A stretch of 11,342 nt of DNA, taken from assembly GCA_002309675.1 (NCBI GenBank), contig DBXX01000080.1, forward strand, positions 1 to 11,342. The letters run 5' to 3'. Below are positions 6,835-11,342 of the stretch, piece by piece (the stretch's first letter is position 1; the number at the start of each line of letters is the position of its first letter). The translations under genes and the position numbers were made by a program. The notes beneath the pieces are model-generated. The model was not told the origin of the DNA, made no database searches, and saw only the letters and a program-made list of their open reading frames with translations. The DNA comes from Lachnospiraceae bacterium UBA1201. GTDB lineage: Bacteria > Bacillota > Clostridia > Lachnospirales > Lachnospiraceae.

Positions 6835-7782
6835 ATGGAACTCTGGGATTTGTATGACAGCGAAAGAAACCCGCTCGGGCGCACGCATGTGCGCGGGGAG
6901 GCATTTGCCGAGGGCGAATACTATGTATGCGTTGAGGTGTGGATCCGAAACGCAAAAGGGGAGTTTTTGATCCAGAAGCGCCATCCGGACAAGAAGGCCG
7001 GAAATCAGTGGGAGTTCGTGGGCGGCGGAACGCTTGCGGGCGAGACTACCCTGCAGTCGGCAGTGCGTGAGATCGGCGAAGAGACCGGTATTTCGGCGAA
7101 GGCACATGAGTTTACATTTTTCGCGACTTATCAGCGAAAGAATTATTTCCTGGATCTGTATTTGCTGCGCAGAGACATTGACGTTCGGAACCTTGTGCTT
7201 CAGCCCGAGGAGGTCGTTGACGCCCGCTGGGCTACGGAGGAGGACATCCTGAAGATGATCGAATTCGGGGAATTCGTGCACTCCGTCGGCGGTCGGTTCA
7301 CTACGTACCGGGATGCGGTCCGGGTGCTTTCGAAGGAGCCGACATTTCTCGATGTGAGCGACCTTAAGTCGGATGAGATATTCCTGCGACTTGAGAGCCT
7401 TTGTGAAGCACAGCCTGAGAAACGATGGGTGCCGGCGTACTATTTTGCGATATGCCTTACGGACGGGACGAGAATCGGCCAATGTGACCTGCGCATCGGG
7501 CACAACGACAAGCTCTACGTCGGTGGCAACATCGGCTACGGTATCGACGAGCCATACCGCGGGCATCACTATGCGGCGAAGACGTGTGAGTTGTTGTTTC
7601 AACTGGCACGTAAGCACGGCCTTACTTACGTGATCATCACCTGCGTTCCGACGAACGACGCGTCCGCACGCACATGCGAGCTGGCCGGCGGCACGTATTT
7701 GGAAACCATCGATATCCCCGAGGACAACGAGATGTACGCCGAGGGCAAGCGGCAGGTAAAAGTGTACCGGTTTGAACTGTAG
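6835..7782 (+). CDS. NUDIX hydrolase-GNAT acetyltransferase fusion
   Basis: A 315-residue fusion. Residues 1-165 are a NUDIX hydrolase, with the full NUDIX box Gx5Ex7REUxEExGU at 64-86 (Gly64, Glu70, Arg78, Glu79, Glu82, Glu83, Gly85). These enzymes cleave nucleoside-diphosphate-linked substrates. The opening 'ELWDLYDSERNPLGRTHVRG' (2-21) is like that of the IPP-isomerase/YfcD-type NUDIX group. Residues from about 175 are a GNAT domain, with 'YGIDEPYRGHHYAAK' (235-249) as motif A and 'VPTNDASARTCELAGG' (271-286) as the closing motif. The third position of the RGxGxA loop is His244 instead of Gly, a variant I recall in clostridial GNATs. The ATG is backed by AAAGGAG (6822-6828), six bases away. 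How the two activities relate is unknown. Confidence 0.9.
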   Translation: MELWDLYDSERNPLGRTHVRGEAFAEGEYYVCVEVWIRNAKGEFLIQKRHPDKKAGNQWEFVGGGTLAGETTLQSAVREIGEETGISAKAHEFTFFATYQRKNYFLDLYLLRRDIDVRNLVLQPEEVVDARWATEEDILKMIEFGEFVHSVGGRFTTYRDAVRVLSKEPTFLDVSDLKSDEIFLRLESLCEAQPEKRWVPAYYFAICLTDGTRIGQCDLRIGHNDKLYVGGNIGYGIDEPYRGHHYAAKTCELLFQLARKHGLTYVIITCVPTNDASARTCELAGGTYLETIDIPEDNEMYAEGKRQVKVYRFEL

Positions 7783-7826
7783 ACGATCTCGGAAAATACA
7801 AGAACAACCGACGGGAAGAATGAGTG

Positions 7827-7958
7827 ATGAAGTACGACTGGATCGACAGCTATCTGACGGAGAAGACCGGCGTGACGAAGGATTTTCAGGAGGAGTGGAA
7901 CTGGATCCGTTGCTGCGGATCGGGCTGTTTCTTGATATCCCCGGCGTTTCGGGGATAA
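7827..7958 (+). pseudogene. truncated MmcQ/YjbR-family (DUF419) gene remnant
   Basis: The frame opening at ATG 7827 encodes 43 residues. The first 28 (starting MKYDWIDSYLTEKTGVTKDF, then QEEWNWIR) look like the beginning of MmcQ/YjbR-family proteins, which normally run to about 110-120 residues and continue with a GGKMF-type strand. Here the frame drifts to 'CCGSGCFLISPAFRG' and stops at 7956-7958, so roughly three quarters of the gene is missing. GGGAAG at 7812-7817 still looks like its ribosome site. It sits between the NUDIX-GNAT gene and the next GNAT, and a strong hairpin covers its 3' end. It is most simply a deletion remnant. A functional 43-residue peptide is less likely. Confidence 0.65.
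7936..7957. other. perfect 8-bp hairpin at the end of the MmcQ remnant
   Basis: TATCCCCG (7936-7943) and CGGGGATA (7950-7957) form a perfect 8-bp stem with a 6-base loop (GCGTTT). No T-run follows, so a standard terminator is unlikely. It lies within about 30 bases of where MmcQ homology ends and 21 bases before the next start, so it may mark a recombination joint or shape translation of the next gene. Confidence 0.5.
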
Positions 7959-7978
7959 TGAATCCATGGGAGGACGGT

Positions 7979-8482
7979 ATGGAAGACGTATTCATCTGCA
8001 GGATCGCAACGTTCGAGGATATGGAGCGCAAATGGGAGTACGAGATCGAGCGTCACGCCGATGCTCCGATGAACTGGATCGTGTGGAAGGAAGGTGCGAT
8101 CGCGAACCGCAGAGAGGAAAGGACGCTGCCGTACTACGGTCTTCGAAACGGGGAGATCATCTGTGAGGCAACGGCGTTCATCCGACCGGCGCCGGGCGAG
8201 GACACCGAGGGATTGATCGATGCGCGGACCGCGTATCTGTGCGCGTTCCGGACGAACCCTCCGTATCGTGGGAAGGGATATTTTTCGAAACTGTTTGCGT
8301 ATATGATTGAGGATCTGCGGGCGCGCGGGTACGAGAGAGTGACGGTCGGCGTCGAGCCCGAGGAAGTTGTGAACAAGCAGATCTATGCGCACTACGGCTT
8401 CACGGAATTCCTAAAGACCGACACGGAGACATATCCCGACGGCACGGTGATCCAAGTGGAATACTATGCGAAGAGACTTTGA
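7979..8482 (+). CDS. GNAT-family N-acetyltransferase
   Basis: A 167-residue GNAT. The beta-4 strand 'TAYLCAFRTNPPY' (84-96) leads into motif A RGKGYF (97-102), where the last position is Phe rather than Gly/Ala. 'VGVEPEEVVNKQIYAHYGF' (123-141) contains the conserved Asn and Tyr of the closing region. The 'PYYGLRNGEIICEATAFI' strand pair (51-68) is typical of a GNAT group common in clostridia. The open frame extends upstream to 7772, but I place the start at ATG 7979. GGGAGG (7968-7973) lies five bases before it, the GNAT domain begins at once, and the upstream residues are out-of-frame reading of the MmcQ remnant. Substrate unknown; cytoplasmic. Confidence 0.88.
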   Translation: MEDVFICRIATFEDMERKWEYEIERHADAPMNWIVWKEGAIANRREERTLPYYGLRNGEIICEATAFIRPAPGEDTEGLIDARTAYLCAFRTNPPYRGKGYFSKLFAYMIEDLRARGYERVTVGVEPEEVVNKQIYAHYGFTEFLKTDTETYPDGTVIQVEYYAKRL

Positions 8483-8507
8483 AAAATGACAGACAAAAGG
8501 GGAAACT

Positions 8508-8699
8508 ATGGCGTCAAGCACAGTGCATCTGGCGATCACGGAGGAATTGATCCGAAGAAGAAGTTTTAAGGATCCGGAGCGGCTTCGGTTCGGAGCGGTG
8601 CTCCCGGATTTCCGCAAGAGCGGGAACGGTCACTTGTTTATCTATCCGTGCGGTGGATACAGGAAAGCTTATAACATGACAGGTTTACGGAAAGGATAA
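8508..8699 (+). pseudogene. C-terminally truncated PF00882 (zinc-dependent phospholipase C-like) protein
   Basis: 63 residues beginning with the pattern of PF00882 proteins of Firmicutes: 'STVHLAITEEL' (4-14) with the probable zinc ligand His7, 'DPERLRFGAVLPDF' (22-35) with Asp34, and 'GHLFIYPCGGYRKAY' (41-55). Family members are usually over 200 residues and carry further His/Asp zinc ligands in later helices; all of these are missing here. The frame closes at 8697-8699, only six bases before the kinase-ASCH gene, whose ribosome site (GGAAAGGA, 8689-8696) forms its last codons. It keeps a good ribosome site (AAGGGGA, 8497-8503). It is probably a non-functional fragment left by a deletion joining the two genes. 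No signal peptide is visible. The family assignment is from memory. Confidence 0.65.
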
Positions 8700-8705
8700 A
8701 GATAA

Positions 8706-9575
8706 ATGATTATACTGATCACGGGAGCGTCCCACACCGGAAAGACGGTTCTGGCGCAGCGACTGCTGGAGGAATACCATTTTCCGTATGTGTCGATCGA
8801 CCATCTGAAAATGGGTCTGATCCGTAGCGGAAACACGAGTCTTACTCCGGACGATGACGACGAATTGACGGAGTACCTCTGGCCGATCGTCCGCGAGATG
8901 ATCAAGACGGCAATCGAGAATTGTCAGAACATGATCGTGGAGGGTTGCTACATTCCCTTTGACTGGCGAAAGGATTTTACGGAGGAATATGCATCGCAGA
9001 TCCGGTTTGTATGCCTGGGTCTGTCGGATGCTTATATCGATGCGCATTTTGCGGATATCGCCGCGCACGGCTCGGATGTCGAGTCAAGAGGGGAAGATTC
9101 GGACTGTACGACAGAGTGGCTCAAGGAAGTAAACCGGGCTACGATCGAAGGCTTCCGGCGGGCAGGAGAGCCGGTCACGGTGGTTGAAGACGACTACGCG
9201 AAGACGATTGCAGAAGCGGAGGACAGGATATTTTTAACGCACTCCATGAAGTTGCATTCTGTGCCTTTTGCGATGATCAAGGCGGGGACTAAGACGATCG
9301 AACTTCGGCTGTATGATGAGAAACGAAGGAAGATCGGAGTTGGCGACCGCATCGAATTTACCGATACCGAGACCGGGGAGCGGATGACGGTCCGAGTACT
9401 GCGGCTTTCGGTTTTCGACTCATTTGCCGAACTATATCAGAAGCTTCCGCTGCTGGCCTGTGGTTATACAGAGGAGGACGTGGCGACTGCCGCTCCGGAG
9501 GACATGGATTCGTATTATACGCCGGAGGAACAGAAAAAGTACGGGGTCGTCGGGATCACGATCGCTTTAGTATGA
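8706..9575 (+). CDS. P-loop kinase-ASCH domain fusion
   Basis: A 289-residue fusion. Residues 1-175 are a P-loop kinase-like domain: Walker A 'GASHTGKT' (7-14), 'VSIDHLKMGLIRSG' (29-42) in the place where small-molecule kinases hold a catalytic or substrate-binding aspartate, 'MIVEGCYIPFDW' (76-87) and 'IRFVCLGLSDAYIDAHF' (99-115). Residues 181-289 are an ASCH domain: 'PFAMIKAGTKTIELRL' (187-202) carries the lysine/threonine/glutamate signature, followed by 'KIGVGDRIEF' (209-218). ASCH domains belong to the PUA-like fold and are thought to bind RNA or nucleotides; some are amidohydrolases or nucleases. The acceptor of the kinase is unknown. The ribosome site is GGAAAGGA inside the truncated upstream ORF. 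Met181 starts the ASCH part but has no close ribosome site, so separate production is unlikely. The stop overlaps the next ORF as ATGA. Confidence 0.85.
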   Translation: MIILITGASHTGKTVLAQRLLEEYHFPYVSIDHLKMGLIRSGNTSLTPDDDDELTEYLWPIVREMIKTAIENCQNMIVEGCYIPFDWRKDFTEEYASQIRFVCLGLSDAYIDAHFADIAAHGSDVESRGEDSDCTTEWLKEVNRATIEGFRRAGEPVTVVEDDYAKTIAEAEDRIFLTHSMKLHSVPFAMIKAGTKTIELRLYDEKRRKIGVGDRIEFTDTETGERMTVRVLRLSVFDSFAELYQKLPLLACGYTEEDVATAAPEDMDSYYTPEEQKKYGVVGITIALV

Positions 9576-9742
9576 GAACGGAGGTTTGGACATATGCGCC
9601 GCTCGTCTACCTGGATGTGGATACTTATTCGGCATCGGACGTGATCGTCTACCCGGATTCGGGCAATGTACGCGTTCTGGCAGGAGACCTGCAGAAGTCC
9701 TTTAAGCTTAATTCGGAAGTGAACTATCTGGACGGCGAGTAG
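9572..9742 (+). CDS. small hypothetical protein, 56 residues, coupled to the kinase-ASCH gene
   Basis: A short frame from ATG 9572 to TAG 9742 whose start overlaps the preceding TGA as ATGA, the usual sign of translational coupling. The protein has clean strand-like segments, 'APLVYLDVD' (9-17), 'SDVIVYPDSGNVRVLAG' (22-38) and 'KSFKLNSEVNYLDG' (42-55), no cysteine and no membrane segment. Third codon positions are G/C-rich like the neighbours, which supports real coding, present or past. I do not recognise the family. It could be a complete small partner of the kinase-ASCH protein or the C-terminal piece of a larger lost gene, since the first residues (MRTEVWT) might be fortuitous. An alternative ATG at 9594 opens only a 16-codon frame. 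Confidence 0.5.
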   Translation: MRTEVWTYAPLVYLDVDTYSASDVIVYPDSGNVRVLAGDLQKSFKLNSEVNYLDGE

Positions 9743-9789
9743 TGATCGGGCTATTCAGCAATCAAACCATAACAAAAGGAGATACGACC

Positions 9790-10596
9790 ATGGAAGATAA
9801 AAAAATCGATGAGATGAGGAAGAACCCGACGGAATACCGCAAGGTATTCGACACGATCCCGGAGCAGTTTGATAAGTTCCGTCCCCGCTACAGCGCGGAT
9901 CTGTTCGCGTATTTTATAAAGACGGCGGGCATCGGACCAGAGAGCAAGGTACTGGAGATCGGCCCCGGAACCGGCCAGGCGACGGATCCGATCCTGGATA
10001 CCGGTTGTGATTATAACGCGATCGAACTGGGCGAGCATCTCTATGCGAAGATGAAGGAGAAATACGGCGCGCGGCCGAATTTCCACATCGTGAACGACGA
10101 CTTCATTACCCATGATTTTGGAGAGCAGAAGTTTGACGTGATCTACTCCGCAGCCACGATCCAGTGGATCCCGGAGAGGGTCGCATTTCCCAAGACGCTT
10201 GAGCTCTTAAAGCCCGGCGGAACGCTGGCCATGATGTTTTTGATCGGAGATTACAAGACGCCCAACGAGGAGCTGTACAGCAACATTCAAAAGGTTTACG
10301 ACGAATATTATAAGCCCGTGACAGAGTACAAGAACATGAAGGAGCCCTTCGACTATCTTCATGCGACCGACTATGGCTATGTGGATCTGACACGGCACGA
10401 TTTTTACGGTAAACGCACATTTACCGCGGATGAATATGTAATGTACTGCGGCACGCACAGCGATCACATCCTGGTTCCGGAGCCTTATAAGACACCGTTC
10501 TTCGAGGGGCTTCGGAGTGCTGTGCTGGCAGCCGGAGATAAGGTCGAGTTTCAGGATACTTACGTACTGTATCTGGCGAAGAAGCCGACCGAATGA
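9790..10596 (+). CDS. class I SAM-dependent methyltransferase
   Basis: A 268-residue class I (Rossmann-like) methyltransferase. Motif I is 'VLEIGPGTGQ' (54-63), binding S-adenosylmethionine. The acidic end of beta-2 is 'YNAIELGEHL' (75-84), 'VNDDF' (101-105) fits motif II, 'FDVIYSAATIQWI' (115-127) is the Methyltransf_11-type post-motif, and 'LKPGGTLAMMF' (140-150) is motif III. The opening 'FDTIPEQFDKFRPRY' (20-34) is usual in the UbiE/trans-aconitate-type group acting on small molecules. I chose ATG 9790 over an upstream GTG at 9742, because AAAGGAG (9775-9781) is eight bases before it and the upstream residues look unrelated. The gap 9743-9789 shows only this ribosome site. The acceptor cannot be told; neighbours suggest a small molecule. 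Confidence 0.9.
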   Translation: MEDKKIDEMRKNPTEYRKVFDTIPEQFDKFRPRYSADLFAYFIKTAGIGPESKVLEIGPGTGQATDPILDTGCDYNAIELGEHLYAKMKEKYGARPNFHIVNDDFITHDFGEQKFDVIYSAATIQWIPERVAFPKTLELLKPGGTLAMMFLIGDYKTPNEELYSNIQKVYDEYYKPVTEYKNMKEPFDYLHATDYGYVDLTRHDFYGKRTFTADEYVMYCGTHSDHILVPEPYKTPFFEGLRSAVLAAGDKVEFQDTYVLYLAKKPTE

Positions 10597-10611
10597 TATA
10601 AGAGGTGAAAA

Positions 10612-11342
10612 ATGGCAGATATATATTTCTTTTCAGGTCCGTGCGGCGTCGGTAAATCGACGCTGGCGGACGCGTTTGCAAAGCATTTGGCAAATACGGG
10701 ACAGCAAAAACAGGTCTTCGTGATCCACGGGGATGATTTCCACGAGGGCTTCGTGGAGACAGATTATAAGGATTCTTTTTGGCAGGACGGCCAGGCATCG
10801 GACCCGATCGGGTGGCTGGAGATCCTGAAGTTCAACTGGGAATGCATCATCGAGACAGCCGCGAGAGTACTTTCGCGCGGCCTCAGTGTCGTGATCGATT
10901 ACGTGGTGGAGGATGAACTGCCTCTGCTTTTGAAACTGGCGAAGGAGCATGACGCGAAACTGTATTATGTGGTGCTTACGGCCTCAAAGGAAACGATCAC
11001 GAAGCGAATCTTGGAGCGGGGCGACACGGATTTGGTAGAACGGGCATTGTTCCTAAAGAATAAGCTCGAAAACCTTCCGGAAAATCAAGGTCATGTCCTG
11101 GACAATACAGAAAAGACCATTCCGGAAGAGATCGCCGAGATCGAGAAGAATTTGGAGAATTACCGGTGCTCTTTGAAGGAAGACGCTGCCAATGAGGCGC
11201 AGGAAGCGGCATTGTCCGGCGATGACCGGTCTAAACAGGGCGTTACTATCTATTATCAGGACGACAAGCTGACCATCCGGAGCATGCGTCCGGAGGATGC
11301 GATGGTCTACTTTGATACCTACACATCCTACGACTGGCATCC
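10612..11342 (+). CDS. P-loop kinase-GNAT fusion, cut by the window end
   Basis: An open frame of 243 full codons running off the window. Residues 1-185 form a P-loop kinase-like domain: Walker A 'GPCGVGKST' (9-17), 'VIHGDDFHEGF' (37-47) as the likely substrate aspartate region, 'SVVIDYVVEDELP' (92-104), 'LYYVVLTASKETITKRILERG' split over 117-137 (nucleoside-kinase-like strand and LID region) and 'NQGHVLDNT' (158-166). A polar, alanine- and glutamate-rich linker (about 186-212) leads to 'LTIRSMRPEDAMVYFDTYTS' (220-239), which is a typical first strand and helix of a GNAT domain, so an acetyltransferase probably follows outside the window. The ribosome site is AAGAGGTG (10600-10607), 15 bases after the methyltransferase stop. 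The kinase part is conserved-looking but of unknown substrate. Confidence 0.85.
   Translation, partial: MADIYFFSGPCGVGKSTLADAFAKHLANTGQQKQVFVIHGDDFHEGFVETDYKDSFWQDGQASDPIGWLEILKFNWECIIETAARVLSRGLSVVIDYVVEDELPLLLKLAKEHDAKLYYVVLTASKETITKRILERGDTDLVERALFLKNKLENLPENQGHVLDNTEKTIPEEIAEIEKNLENYRCSLKEDAANEAQEAALSGDDRSKQGVTIYYQDDKLTIRSMRPEDAMVYFDTYTSYDWH

Noticed and set aside
6817..8031. A 404-codon open frame on the minus strand
   Set aside because: It lies antisense to the NUDIX-GNAT gene with its perfect NUDIX box and shows no family features. It is a codon-bias shadow.
8643..8659. TATCC/GGATA stem near the end of the PF00882 remnant
   Set aside because: It has only five pairs and lies within sequence still matching the protein family, so it is not a breakpoint hairpin like that at 7936-7957.
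9246..9575. Separate production of the ASCH domain from Met181
   Set aside because: The nearest GGAGGA is more than 20 bases upstream, too far to drive that ATG.
3875..9789. Possible integron attC sites in the gaps
   Set aside because: I see no paired RYYYAAC/GTTRRRY core sites or long imperfect palindromes, and genes overlap or abut too tightly for cassettes.

Overview
The window reads as accessory DNA from a low-to-mid GC Gram-positive bacterium, most likely a gut- or rumen-type clostridium (Lachnospiraceae or relative). The reasons are strong purine-rich Shine-Dalgarno sites (AGGAG/GGAGG) before nearly every gene, a TTG start, base composition that looks like about 50-55% GC by eye, and best resemblance from memory to Gram-positive enzymes such as APH(3')-IIIa. 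The species cannot be fixed from sequence alone.

All genes run on the + strand, packed head to tail with gaps of a few to about 90 bases, and several starts overlap the previous stop. In order: a GNAT acetyltransferase (13-504); a P-loop kinase-like protein (501-1316); an APH(3')-type aminoglycoside phosphotransferase (1342-2142); a GNAT (2155-2622); a GNAT-aminoglycoside nucleotidyltransferase fusion (2639-3874); a peptidase S51-like/chloramphenicol phosphotransferase-like fusion (3957-5147); a streptothricin-acetyltransferase-like GNAT (5212-5796); a long, probably tandem GNAT (5890-6804); a NUDIX-GNAT fusion (6835-7782); a truncated MmcQ/YjbR remnant (7827-7958); a GNAT (7979-8482); a truncated PF00882 (zinc-dependent phospholipase C-like) remnant (8508-8699); a P-loop kinase-ASCH fusion (8706-9575); an unrecognised 56-residue ORF (9572-9742); a SAM methyltransferase (9790-10596); and a P-loop kinase-GNAT fusion cut by the window end (10612-11342).

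The shared theme is covalent modification of small molecules: acetyl, phosphoryl, nucleotidyl and methyl transfer, plus NUDIX hydrolysis. No membrane segment, signal peptide, transporter, regulator, transposase or integrase is visible. I see no rho-independent terminator, so the array may be one long transcript. The genes do not form steps of a recognisable pathway. They look like an accumulated collection of detoxification or resistance-type enzymes, with five two-domain fusions and two decaying fragments as signs of gene capture, joining and loss. The APH(3'), nucleotidyltransferase and Sat-like genes lie within 4.5 kb of each other. They are the same three kinds of activity found in the mobile Gram-positive ant(6)-sat4-aph(3')-III cluster, which makes this a candidate chromosomal reservoir of such genes. 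That last point is inference.
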